A DNA stretch of 64,000 nt from the NCBI GenBank assembly GCA_003550325.1, contig QKWP01000827.1, forward strand, positions 141,653 to 205,652. Direction: 5' to 3'. Position 1 is the stretch's first letter. Each line of letters starts with the position of its first letter. The position numbers and the translations under genes were made by a program. This document shows positions 47,808 to 58,489 of this stretch, piece after piece. This stretch comes from Gigaspora rosea (taxonomy: Eukaryota > Glomeromycota > Glomeromycetes > Diversisporales > Gigasporaceae). The notes below the pieces were generated by a model. That model did not search any database, was not told the DNA's origin, and saw only the letters and a list, made by a program, of their open reading frames with translations.

Positions 47808-48555
47808 ATCAACTCACAAAAATTACTTCATAGACAACTTAGTTCGCAGAGAATTTAATTACAGTTAAGATTATTTACAATCGATTTATTCGCAAACAAG
47901 TTTGTTTTATTGGCAGTGGCAATAACCATTCGCGTAATCAATCAAGTAAAACACCATCTATTTTTCTTTTATGACCTCGTTTTTGTTTTATCCTTTGGAA
48001 GTTAAAGATTAAGAAAATGATTGAGTGTCGTGGTAAGTATCAAAAATTACCTAAAAGCATTAATGATGCCCCCTGTCGCTTTTTATACCAGTTTTGTTTC
48101 TCCAAAAAACTAATTGCACCCGAAGCACCACCCTCTTTTTTCATGCGACAAGGTTGACAAACTAATCTATTCTTCTCATACAGACTCCAAGCATCTGCTT
48201 CTTTACTTCCGCACTTTGGACATCCTGGATAATTATTTAACAATTGTAATTGCTGAAATCTTTTTTTTCTTTCCCTCTGCTTATCAGTTATTTCAATGAT
48301 ATCAGATATCACAGACAAACTAATTCTAGTCATTTCGTTAGAATTAAGTTTAAATTTACTATAAATTCTCAAAATAGAGGAATGGATGTTGTTTCGAGAA
48401 TTTTACGGTAAAGCTGGTGCAATTTATGAAGAAATTGTTATTGTCAACAAAATGAATTTGTCTGTGAATTAACTGTCTCTAGAATAATCTTGTCTGTAAA
48501 TTAATAGTCTATGAACTACCGGTAAGTTGTCTATAAAGTGATTGTCAATGATTTA
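47808..48555 (-). mobile_element. candidate element: inverted arms around a zinc-ribbon ORF
   Basis: The left arm (47808-47935) and right arm (48420-48555) are imperfect inverted copies over about 110 bases; the clearest pair is ATAGACAACTTA at 47830-47841 and its exact complement at 48523-48534, with further matches (AATTTACAG, AAGATTATT, AACAAGTTTGTT/GACAAATTCATT, GGCAATAAC/GACAATAAC). The arms are made of NTTCRCAGACAA-like words, resembling the TTTCACCGACAA words of the palindromic element at 18067-18370. Boundaries and target duplication are not resolved. Confidence 0.5.
48040..48333 (-). CDS. small zinc-ribbon protein of unknown function
   Basis: 97 residues from ATG at 48333-48331; the frame is open 13 codons further upstream. 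A charged helix (TDKQRERKKRFQQLQLL) precedes a zinc ribbon: CPKCGS at residues about 38-43 and CQPC about 20 residues later, followed by the basic RMKKEGG. The four cysteines are placed as in a nucleic-acid-binding zinc ribbon. The stretch up to NWYKK looks constrained, whereas the last ~14 residues (QGASLMLLGNF) look like read-through of a donor site (TTTTAG/GTAATT), so the protein may continue in a further exon near 47711-47526. It has no stops or frameshifts, unlike most of the window. It lies between inverted arms; whether it is element cargo or a host gene is open. Confidence 0.6.
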   Translation of the reverse strand: MTRISLSVISDIIEITDKQRERKKRFQQLQLLNNYPGCPKCGSKEADAWSLYEKNRLVCQPCRMKKEGGASGAISFLEKQNWYKKRQGASLMLLGNF

Positions 48556-49180
48556 ATACAAAATGTATAACAAAGCGAAAAGTGCAAAGATAGAATGAAA
48601 ATAAATTCGAACGGCTTATTTGGTAATATAGTCGCCCAGAATTATGACAAGTATTATAATGTTGGGCAACGGTATTGTGATTTAACAAAGACGATTTTAT
48701 TAGTAGAATTTAAGTATTTATTTTATTAGTAAAATTATAAGTGTTACATAATATATGTAATCACAGAATTAATATAAATAGAAAGAGAAAAAGTTAGTCT
48801 TTTGACTGTAAAGAATAAAGAGAAAAGAAGCATAGAGTATAGTAAAAATACTTTACGCCTAAAAGTTGTTTCAGTGCGTGTCTTGTTCCAAGTGAGACAT
48901 TTATAATTGATAACCAGTTGAGCAAGATAACAGTTAAATCACGTTCCTGGTTTTAGCGAGACTGCGTCAAGCAGCTAACCTAATAAGTATGTATGGGATT
49001 TTGGGATTTAGGCTTTGCTGTAAAAACACTAAGCTCGTATCATTCAACTTAAATTGCTGATCTAATTGTACTGCTTATTTTGAGAGCTAATAGATTTGAT
49101 TGATCACCAGGATAATCACTATGCTATAAAAGTGATCGTAATATGAATTATTTTCTTTTACTTTCTCTCTCACTTAAACA
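48556..49180. other. intergenic with dispersed repeat
   Basis: Holds the inverted copy of the GC-rich motif shared with 26999-27040 (see 48943-48985). No gene recognised. Confidence 0.5.
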
Positions 49181-49187
49181 GGTTACA

Positions 49188-49620
49188 CTTTTACGACTAT
49201 TACAGGGTCAAGAAAATGCTATGGTTTTACACAAAAACGGGTTAATAAAGAGAATAAAATACTTGGATAACTTCTACCATGAGGACTTCTAAAGGGGAAC
49301 ACCAGGAATTACGTTCTACGATTATTACTGTTCAAGAAATACTGTGGTTTTATACAAAAAAGGAGAACAAAGTGCCTGAATAACTTCAACTATGAGGACT
49401 TCAAAGTTGGAAATCCAAGAGTTGTGCTTTTGAGACTATTACGTGGTCAAGAAAATATACGGTTTACATAAAGCATTTTATAATAAAAGGTTCCGAAGTT
49501 GGATTTTCAAGAGTTAAGCTTTACAAGGTCAAAAAAATACAATAGTTTACACCAAATGATTTTATATTAAAGGAAATAAAATATTTAAAAATTTTCTTCG
49601 AAGTTAAACTTCAAGAATTC
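49188..49620. repeat. tandem repeat, ~4 copies of ~115 bp
   Basis: Units contain ACGACTATTACAGGGTCAAG, AAAATGCTATGGTTTTACAC, an AATAACTTCAACTATGAGGA segment and CTTCAAAGTTGGAAATCCAA. Starts near 49188, 49310, 49420 and 49505. The last copy is shortened. Confidence 0.8.
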
Positions 49621-52370
49621 TTATTAAAGATAAATTTCTGCTTCTTTTATACATTGTTTTGCCTATACCTGATAATTAAATTACTAATAATAACTATATT
49701 TTTTATTATTTTTAATATATTCATTATCTCTGCGATTTGAGTAACAAAGACTATCTTAGGAAATCAGAGATCTCTGTTCTATATTTGCTGCGGGAGCAGA
49801 AGTTAGGTAATTTTATTTTTTAATGCTTAAATTCCAATTTCTTGTTTCTTTTTTAGTTCTATTTGCTAATATTAAATATGCTGCTTATTTCTTTACTATA
49901 GTTGCGCTAGGGTTTCAATTCTAATCCAATCGTGAACTTAGGTTGAAGCACGATTACGGAGAATTAAAAACTAAGGATAAAAAGGAAAATCAATAGATTA
50001 AAGAATAAGATTAAACTAAAGTTAAGAATGCTGAAATTGATAGATTAAAAGGATGGAAAACTCAACCCCTCCCTGATGACTTGGACGACCAAGTCCACTA
50101 TCACAAGGTCATAATTTCGAGGTAATGCTATATTAATGTAATATAATTTTAATAAAGTGGTTTATTACTTTCTTTATCTCCCACTAATAAACGATACAGA
50201 ACTATGAAAGCCACAAATTACTCTAACAACTTTTTACAAGAGGATATTTAAGAACTACTATTGATATTCTTTCGTAGTTTCGACTCTAAAACAAGTTGTT
50301 TTTTATTCACAATAGAACTTAAGAACTTAAGTACGCTTTGAAATTTTCTACTAACATATCTTTCTTTACATTATTTATGCTATATACGATCAGCTATATA
50401 ATCTATACAATATATATACTGGATCAACTATACCTGCACTTTCTGCTACATCTGCTATATAGTGCAGACAGGCTGGAGTAATTGTAATAAATTGTACTAA
50501 GAATAACTAAAACATTTAAGACTCTAATTTCTGGTTTTGCAGCGAAGGTTTTCAATAGGTTTTTGGTTCAGACACAAATTTGGTGTTACAGGTTACTTAT
50601 AAAATTGACAGAAGACTTGATTCAAGTTTTTAAGCATTGGGTCTTGTAGTGATATTGGCAATTAAGATGAGTAACCTTCTTTTATAACTTTACAATTTTA
50701 TAAGTACTCTTCTTATTTTACTAAAACTATATTACTAATTATTCTTGCTTTGTTTGATGTCAGCTTTTCATCGGGACTTATGGTTTCTAAAACTAATAGG
50801 GTAAGTTTCATATTCATTAACTTTTTTATTCTATTTACCTTTGGCTCAATCTTTTTTTCTTAGCAGGAACAAATGAGTATGCAATTCACTAGTTTGGTCT
50901 ACCTCAGTAATTTTTATGATTGTTCTTTTAATTTTAAATTTTTTTCAGTAACAGGGTTTATTTTACTAATAGACTTGATCCTATTGTCACTTTCATGACA
51001 ACAGAATTTTGATGATTGTTGATTATGTTTATTTATTATCCCTTTTGCATTGTCCAAGATCATGATCAATCTTAGCCGATTTGTTGACTGAGCTCTTTAT
51101 GTTTTTCATCTTGTATAGGCTTGTTGCCTTCTTTAGAACCTTTGTCCAGGAAGTTTTCTCAAGACAATTACAAGATCTAGATTCGCTTCAATTAATGTGA
51201 TAATTCTTATGCTTTTTATCCAGAGCACTCTTTCTTTTTTCTTAGTACTATTAGATTCTTCATAATATCGAGGCTTCTTCATAGTCCAATTTTTTAGGTA
51301 ACTCTACCAGACAGATTACAACTCTTTTAATGGCTGCTTCATGGTTAGGCTCTTTGATTTATTGCGATTTGCAAAATAATTTATTTTTGATCAAATTTGT
51401 AGATTGTTGCACACCTTTACAATCACATGATTGTAGTCCGATTGTGCGATTGTACAAGACGATTCTTGGCAAGTATAACTATGCCTAACAAAAATTATAT
51501 GAATAACTTGTTCGTATTGAATTTTTGACTTAGAAACCACTTAACAATCAACAATAGAACAACAATCAGGTGATTGCATAGGTGAGCAATGATCTACACA
51601 TTGTGATTAAAAATAAATCATTTTGCAAATTGCAACAAACGATGCAGTAATTACGATCAATTTTTTTAGTCATATTGTATTAGAGAAGAATGATGATGGT
51701 GTAGAGCTGAAGATATGCCCCATAGAAGTTGAAAATGAAAATGTTACTATGGTTCATTTTTCAAGGAATAAAATGAAATTTGACCTTACAGACTTCGCCG
51801 AGGTTACTAAAATGCTAGTAGAAAGTTCTAAGAAAACAGCTGCAGGACAAGCAATTTCAAGAAACTATGGGGCTTCTCACTGTCATTCTTTCTTTGATCC
51901 ATGTAAATGGACACGTCTTATCGGATAGTGAGTATAAAATGTAACTATCGTTATTTAACATATTTATATATGTTATACAATCCTTGTTTTATTATGCATT
52001 ATTATCTAGATCAACTTGGATATTACTTTCGCACCCTTTACCTTGATAACAATCCGAAGTTTGAATTACGTATAGAAAAACTTTTGGCAAATTTCGTCAA
52101 ACAGGGATATTTGGACAAACAGAAATCAGGTTTTGCTGACAGCTCTTCACAAGCTCCAGAAAAGGATCATGTAGAATATCGATGAGCCCAAGAGCAAAGG
52201 TTGAAATGCCAGAAACAAATCTTTGCGATTTCATCAAATCAGTAAGCATAATTATCAAAGTTTTGATATCATTTCGTCATGTTAATCATTCTCATTTAAT
52301 TCATAGGTCTATAGAGGTGATGCACCGCCAGATATAGTTAACAGATCGAGAGGGCGTCTGGAATAGCAAT
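49621..52370 (+). pseudogene. possible degenerate multi-exon gene
   Basis: Low-confidence model. Candidate parts: a coiled-coil-like scrap with stops at 49950-50110 (NAEIDRLKGW), a short exon-like piece around 50765-50800 bounded by CAG and GTAAGT, and clearer exons at 51671-51925 (acceptor TTTTTTTAG; KICPIEVENENVTMVHFSRN; SHCHSFFDPCKWTRLIG; donor GTGAGT), 52010-52240 (DQLGYYFRTLYLDNNPKFEL; donor GTAAGC) and 52308-52363 (YRGDAPPDIVNRSRGRLE, then stop). The last two exons look like the 3' end of a gene. The splice between 51925 and 52010 does not keep frame in the simplest join. Family unknown. Confidence 0.35.
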
Positions 52371-54195
52371 CGAAAATTAAAGCTAATTTTCAGTTTAGCC
52401 TGTCGATTTTTTTCCAGCTGAAATATACTTCATATTATTAGAGATGTGCTTGGACGGAATACTTAAATAATAGATTTAAATCAATGAGAAATGGTATAAT
52501 ATTTTAATTGGCATAATTAGCACTTTAAAACATAAACCATAATATGATATTATTACAAAAAATCTAGAATAGATCTTTCCAATATTCTAATAAAGAATGA
52601 ATTTCAACTGCACCATCACCAACGATAAACCAGACCATGGGAATTATTATATGCTTCGATTCATGGAAAATGGATTTGAACTTTAAGTTGAATATAATGG
52701 GTTGCCCAACCTGAAGGAGATATGATAAAAATAATCGCACCAAGTCATCTGTCCATTGTCAAGGCTCAGTTTGACAAATTTAACAATTCTTACTTTTTCT
52801 TAAGGAGTTTGGCTATTAATAACTTTTTCTATGCTTTTATTTTTTATTTCTTCAACAGAAATCATTCAATGTTCAGCTTAGCCGATTTTTGATAATAATC
52901 TGATGTTTATCAATATAACGATTCTACGAATTATATAATTGATTGTACATTGTTGATGGTTTTTTAACTCACAACAAGTACACTAAAGAGGCGATTCTAC
53001 TTAAGACATTAGACTTAGTGAGTTTATTTCTTTTTTATTATACTATTGTTTATTACTAACACTAAAATACTAATATACTTTTATTTATTTAGTTTATTAT
53101 GATCTTGACCCTATTTAATCATTATGAAAAAATTGTTTTTGTATTTGCTTTTATATATTTCAAGAAACTAACTTCTAGTTTTTTTACCATTTCTGACTTT
53201 CAATGATTCTAGAACCTTCTATTTCATCATTTCCTAAACCTGGGCTTTCGATTTTGGTCTATTCTCAATTTGGTTCTATATGTTTCACTTAATGTTGGTT
53301 CAATCATTATGCATGCACCGATCAGGTTTCAGTACATTACTATTGTCACAGACTTGCTTGGCTAATTTCACATAGACTGTGTATTATACAGGTCTTCTTA
53401 CTGATAATATGCACACGCAATTAACAGTTTGCTTTACTAAGATATTACGGTCAAAGAACTTAGGCACTTCTCTCTTTGGATTAGTGCCATATATATTAAT
53501 TACTAATACACATTTGCTTTACTAGTTATTACATACTTTACTTATCATTTATATATTATTTTAACTTTAATTATATCGTGATTACCTGATATAGATAATA
53601 TTCGATCAACACGCACTCTACAAATCACACAGGCATTGCACAGTACCGCAACACTACTGATTATTTTTTACAGGTCATAGTTTCTGAGTCACATTCTTGT
53701 TATGATTATTTTATCTGTAATAATATATATAGTGATAGTATTAGATAAATAGTATATTAGATTAGGTAATTAATTTTATATTATTATGATTATATTTTAA
53801 AAGATAAAAAAATATTTAAAAAAATAATTTAAGTGTATTTTAAAGATATAATAAAATTAAATTTAAAATATTTTAAAATTATATTAAACCTATTTTTAAT
53901 ATATAATAAAAACATAATTAAGCCATAATAAAAACATCTTTTAAAGATATTTAAAAAGAAATTTAATATATTTAACATATGATAAAGATATTTTTAAAGC
54001 ATAATTAAAATATATTTATTATGTAATAAAAATATTTTTAAAATGTTTTAAATAATGTAATTAAAGTATAATATTTATATTGTAATTATTAAGTTATAAC
54101 TAGTAATTGTAACGTTTTTTAAAACATAATAAAGATATAATAAAGTTGTAATAAAATTGTTTTTATAATTTTTATAGTTTCTGCAAAGTTGTACT
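52371..54195. other. AT-rich intergenic
   Basis: No gene recognised. 53750-54110 is almost only A and T with repeated TTTAAAATATT words. A second LTR for the retroelement to the right would be expected here and was not found. Confidence 0.55.
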
Positions 54196-54740
54196 AAAGT
54201 TGTACATTCTATGGACTTCAATATCATTAGGATTACATCCACATTGACAGATTCAGTTCTGTTCCTTAAGGGCTCCAAAAGAACAGTCAACAGCAATATG
54301 TCCAGTTGCTCTACAAGTATGACAGATATTTTCAGGACAGTTTCGATACAAATGGTCATTACCATTGTAGGTACAGCAAGAGGTCCGCTTCGGTACTTGT
54401 TGGGGGCAGTAGACAGCAATATGCCCAGCTTGTTGACAACTGTTACAATGGTTGGTAGGGCAGTTGGCAAAAAAATGTTCAGGTGAGCCACAATTGCCAC
54501 ATACACGAGGGTTAGGAGGGGCACGCTTTCTATGTCTAGGTTGATGAATAATCTATAGATTGGTATCATCATCAGAGGTAGACGTAATGTCTAATTCTTG
54601 TGTGGTAATAAAAGCATAAGCTTCTTGAGGGACTAAGTATTCCTGTTCATAGGTGTCTAATTCAGCAGGGTTAGTAATAGTAGGTTGTGAAGGTAATGGC
54701 TGGTTGTTTTCATAGGAGGTAGGGATAGTATGTTTCTTGT
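54196..54740 (-). pseudogene. linker and four tandem CCHC zinc knuckles (3' part of gag-pro)
   Basis: Minus strand, continuing the retroelement reading after a frame change at the protease stop. First an acidic linker (NPAELDTYEQEYLVPQEAYA), a stop near 54555, a basic stretch (HRKRAPPNPR), then four CX2CX4HX4C knuckles: CGNCGSPEHFFANC, CNSCQQAGHIAVYC, CCTYNGNDHLYRNC and CHTCRATGHIAVDC. Knuckle 3 has lost its CxxC spacing. Such arrays bind single-stranded nucleic acid. A TGA follows (about 54255). Their position after the protease, where reverse transcriptase is expected, is unusual. Confidence 0.75.
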
Positions 54741-54743
54741 TTT

Positions 54744-55611
54744 CTATTTAAAAGAGTAGTATTCATTTTTCCAATTGTAACTAGCTTCAACTTCCTTTGA
54801 CCAGTCATTTCCAAGCAATAATAAGTAAGAGGTGGCAGGGACTACTTCAAAAGTAATAGGAACAATAGCACCATCTATTTCTATAGGTAAGTCTCGAATA
54901 ATTCCCAAAGAACGAGAAGGGGTTCCAGTAGCAGGTATGATAAGGCTAAGAGAGGCTTGTTCTATTTTTAATCCTAGATCTTGGACTAATTGGTGTGCGA
55001 TCATACTGATAGAGACTCCACTGTCAATAATAGCTTCTTGAGGTTTTTGATTGATATTAACATTACATTTGACAGGTATAGTATAAGCAGATGTCTGGAT
55101 CAAATTAGCAGTTTTAGCTTCTTCGTACAAGTAAGAAGATAGAGCAGTACAAACAGAAGGGTTGTCTAGAAATGTTTCCCATATTTGTAGACTAAGAGGT
55201 TGGTTGGTAGTAGTAGTAGTAGAAGGAGTTCCATCAAGATAGTTAACATTTCTATAGTAGGGCGAGGGAGTTCGGTTGCTAGGTTTCCAAGAAGAAGATC
55301 GGTCTCAACTTCTAGAGCGGTAGCCATCTCGATCACTACGATTATCTCTATTTCTAGAGTGGCTTCGGTCTCTATTATAATAATCTCGGTCTTTATTATC
55401 TCGACTTCTAGATCTGTTTCTATAAAAGCCACGTCAATAGTTGTTATTGTTGGACTGTTAGTTTCTTCCTCGTTTATTACTTTGATTCTTCTTTTTAAGA
55501 CGGCAATGTGCAATAAAGTGTCCTGTTCGACCACAATAATGGCAGGTAAGAGGTTGTTTGATTGGATTGGCTTGTTTAGAAGAATCAGCATAGTTCACAG
55601 AGAGGCTAGCA
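54744..55611 (-). pseudogene. retroelement zinc knuckle and aspartic protease
   Basis: Minus strand, same frame as Gag after a TAG. The knuckle is CHYCGRTGHFIAHC (about 55545-55504). An RS/RD-rich basic linker follows with TAA, TGA and TGA stops (about 55452, 55437 and 55308). The protease domain (55130-54744) has AIIDSGVSISMIA, the DSG active site of retroviral-type aspartic proteases, then ATGTPSRSLGIIRDLPIEID and LLLGNDWSK, the flap and GNDW-like end. Processing of a Gag polyprotein would be its role. The protease part itself is free of stops. Confidence 0.85.
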
Positions 55612-55622
55612 GGTAGTTGCTT

Positions 55623-57010
55623 CTAGGCAAGGTTAATACTAAGTTGAGCGATTTGTTCAGTTAGTTGTTTAATAGCTTGGTTTGTATCTGTATTAGGGGA
55701 AGCCATAAGTTTTCCAGATTTCCATTTACGAGCAGTTTTTATTGCAGCATCTAGATCAGCAGGTTCGGAGGCTTGTACATTTATAGCAAACTCAGGATGA
55801 AGGCCTTGGATAAAGAGTTGGATTACAAAGTCATCAGGAAAGGCATCATCAGGGTCAACACGTTGCTTCAGTTTTCTAAACCGGTTAATATAGTCATCAA
55901 CTGAGTGGGCACCTTGTTTGATATCAAAAAGTTGCTTTTGCCACAGAACTTTTTGTTTTGGGGTTACGAATCGGTCTAGAAATAGATGTTTAAAACTAGT
56001 ATCTGCATTGTTCTTATCGCTAAAAGCAGTAGGTTTAGTTGCAAGAGAAGAAAACCAGTCTAAAGCAATTCCTTTCAAGTATACAGAAACAAGTTCTAAT
56101 TTCCGGCCAGTATTCCATCAATTGGCAACAGCAGCACGCTTAAACTCGGAATACTATTCAAGCGGGTCTTGGGTTCTATCTCCATTAAAGAAATTGACAG
56201 GGAGGACGTTCTTTCAACTCCTCCATGTACAAATGCAGCGGCTAAGATATAATAGCATTAGCAGCGTCAGCAATAGCTTGTTTAGATTAAAAGTAGAGGT
56301 AGTTTCAAAGAAGTTTTTAAGGTCTATTTCGGCTCGATTAGGTATTATAGTTGTAGGACTTGCAGGTAGGCTAGTATGTTGGAATAAAGGGGTATGAGAA
56401 CTAGTAACCTATTATCTTCACTGTAAGGGGGTAGATTAAAACCAAGAGGAGTATATGAACGTGTCTCAGGAAGGGTAAGAAGAGGTACAGTATTAAAAGT
56501 ATTATTAGATTCTTCAACAATAGAATATTCTAAGTCTGGATTTCGAGAGTTATAGTTTTCAGTATCAGTGTCTAAGTATGGGTCAAAAGTAGTATAGTCC
56601 GCAAAATCAAGAGGAGGTAAAGTTGTTCGATGGGTAAAGCGTTGAAGAATAGCAAGAGCAATTTCTCTTGGGTTGTCAAGTTCTATTTGATATCAGCAGC
56701 TAAAAATAATATCTCGAATACAAGCACAGATAGTAGCAGGGTCTCTAGCAGTCAGGCGAATAAAGTTTCCAGTAGTTTGAGAGGTATAGAAATCAGCAGA
56801 GTAGGTACCAGAATACCAATGCCAAAATCTTCCAAAAGGTGTTCAAGCAAAAACACGACCACTAGTGCAAGGGGGAGGATAACACTCTTGACAAGAAAAA
56901 TCAGGAGCACGTAGTTGGAGAGAGTGAAATGGAAGAGCAGAGTTTTGATGATGTTCTACTAGGTGGTTTCTAATATGTCAGTTATATAATTCGTTAATAT
57001 CAGTAGTCAT
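55623..57010 (-). pseudogene. Ty3/gypsy-like Gag, broken
   Basis: Minus strand. A start-like ATG at 57010-57008 (MTTDINELYN) is followed after ten codons by TGA. The N-terminal half (57000-56100) is recognisable in pieces (ENYNSRNPDLEYSIVEESNN) with frame changes. The central capsid region 56078-55623 is open: GIALDWFSSLA, FKHLFLDRFVTPKQKVLWQK, LFDIKQGAHSVDDYINRFRK and VIQLFIQGLHPE, the retrotransposon Gag signature. It ends in TAG at 55625-55623, after which the CCHC and protease continue in the same frame. Gag would form the particle shell. A TA-type MITE lies two bases before the ATG. Confidence 0.85.
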
Positions 57011-57011
57011 A

Positions 57012-57353
57012 TGGAGTGCTCCGTATTAAAAGGGCCCATTTTTACAATTTTTTGAAAAATGAGTTTTTATCAAATTCATGTAAATTTTGACATGACTGAT
57101 ATTTTTCAATTATTAATGAAAGTCGATTTGCATAATAAAAAATCAAGATAATGTAAAAAGAAAAATTACATGAGGCTGCGTAGAGCCAACACGTCACGAG
57201 ATTATCCGATAGTCACATGCCGTCTTTAACCAATCAAAATAGTGAAATTTAATTAATCCCGGATCAGTCCGAAAATCAAAACAAGTGGTTAAGCTCGATT
57301 ATCTCAAAATGAGATAAATGTAAAAATGGGCCCTTTTAATACGGAGCACTCCA
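57012..57353. mobile_element. TA-type MITE with perfect 35-bp TIRs
   Basis: Perfect inverted ends beginning TGGAGTGCTCCGTATTAAAA and including GGGCCCATTTTTACA. TA on both sides (57010-57011 and 57354-57355). Non-coding, 342 bp. It sits in the leader of the LTR element, immediately upstream of the Gag ATG (the T of the left TA is shared with it). Perfect arms suggest recent insertion. Confidence 0.92.
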
Positions 57354-57426
57354 TATGCCTTATGACTCCTGACTAAATTTCAAAATAATTAATTGTTAGT
57401 AATATCTTGTTAGTAAGTTTAGTTAA

Positions 57427-57625
57427 ATAGATAGAATCCTTGGGCAAAGAGTCTTCCAGGATGAACAGCAGAAGCAAAAGTTATAAGAAATAAACAGCAA
57501 TTAAAATAAATAGAGTCCTTGGGCAAAGAGTCTTCCAGGACGAACGGCAGCAGCAATAGGTTTTATAGAGTCCATGGGCAAAGAGACTTCCAGAACGAAT
57601 AGCAGCAGCTAAAGTTGTAGAAGTT
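57427..57625. repeat. three tandem copies in the retroelement leader
   Basis: The unit ATAGAGTCCTTGGGCAAAGA then GTCTTCCAGGACGAACGGCA occurs at about 57427, 57508 and 57564 with small differences; GCAGCAGC follows. Part of the untranslated leader between primer-binding site and Gag. Confidence 0.85.
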
Positions 57626-57665
57626 TCCAAATATCTTTAATAATATTCAAATGTTTTAAATATTT

Positions 57666-57681
57666 CCGCCAGAAGGCACCA
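57666..57681 (-). promoter_or_regulatory. primer-binding site of the LTR element
   Basis: On the minus strand TGGTGCCTTCTGGCGG begins two bases after the LTR end. The leading TGG pairs with the CCA end of a tRNA, as in Ty3/gypsy elements. The tRNA used was not identified. Confidence 0.75.
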
Positions 57682-57683
57682 AA

Positions 57684-58385
57684 TGTTACAGTAGAGAGAC
57701 CTTCTTTTACTCCTTACTATAACAATGACACGGCTACAGGGATCCTTTATCGGTTTATAGCGGTGTCCAAGAGGTAGGTATAATTCCTTAGTCTGCAAGA
57801 AATTATACTCTTCTCTAAGAGCAGTTCGTGAGAGTATTCAATGAGGAATTATCGATTTTACTATTACTTGATAATAAACTTGGTGTTATTAAGATAAAAA
57901 GTTTCTTTATTAATAATCTAAGATAGGGCTATCCTTAGGTTTCTGTTCCTAAGAAATTCTGGTACAAGATGTATAATAAATATAAAAAGAAGTGGGGTGT
58001 CTTGGTCTAGTTTGACTAAGGGAAATTCTGTATCTTTAAATACATTTTAGAATAAGCGTTATAAGCGTTGATTTACAATGATAAGCACTATAATCTACAA
58101 GAGCAACATAAGCATTATAAACGGTATAAGTGCTATAAGCGTCATAAGCGTTATAAGCAGTATAAGTGCTATAAGCGTCATAAGCGTTATAAGTGTTATA
58201 ATCGTTATAAGCGTTATAATCGGTATAAGCGTTATAAACGATATAAGCGTTATAAGCAGTATTAACTGTTCTAAGTATCTAACTTCTCAAGATAATAATA
58301 TAATACAATATAATAATAAAATATAATAATAAAAAATGAAATAATAACATAATAAGATAATATAATAAACTATCGTTCTATAACA
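57684..58385 (-). repeat. 5' LTR of a gypsy-like element
   Basis: Bounded by TGTTA and TAACA, the usual TG...CA ends, and adjacent to the primer-binding site. Length about 702 bp. It includes a decamer array at 58058-58262. The partner 3' LTR was not found, so the outer boundary rests on the terminal motif only. Confidence 0.65.
58058..58262. repeat. decamer tandem array inside the LTR
   Basis: About 20 copies of ATAAGCGTT-type words with a 10-bp period (variants ATAAGTGCT, ATAAGCAGT, ATAATCGTT). The tyrosine/lysine/arginine-rich open frame at 58068-58265 is this array read as protein. Confidence 0.9.
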
Positions 58386-58474
58386 ATAAGTATTAGAACT
58401 TTTTATTAATTAACTTTTAATTTTTATGTTCGTCAAATATATTTTTTTAAAAAATTTTAATTATTCCATCAAAC

Positions 58475-58489
58475 GTAAAAATCAAAAGT
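58475..58489. repeat. left target-site duplication of retroposon
   Basis: GTAAAAATCAAAAGT, repeated exactly at 59554-59568 after the poly(A) tail. Confidence 0.95.

Noticed and set aside
50078..50095. Hairpin GACTTGGACGACCAAGTC
   Set aside because: Seven-base stem with no T tract or conserved context; too short to interpret.
54211..54486. Plus-strand open frame over the zinc-knuckle array
   Set aside because: The minus strand carries four CCHC motifs; the plus-strand frame is a shadow.
55200..56914. Plus-strand open frames over the Gag-protease region
   Set aside because: They are shadows of the minus-strand retroelement genes; they show no domain of their own.
58068..58326. Tyr/Lys/Arg-rich and Ile/Ser/Val-rich open frames
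   Set aside because: They are a 10-bp tandem repeat inside the LTR read as protein.
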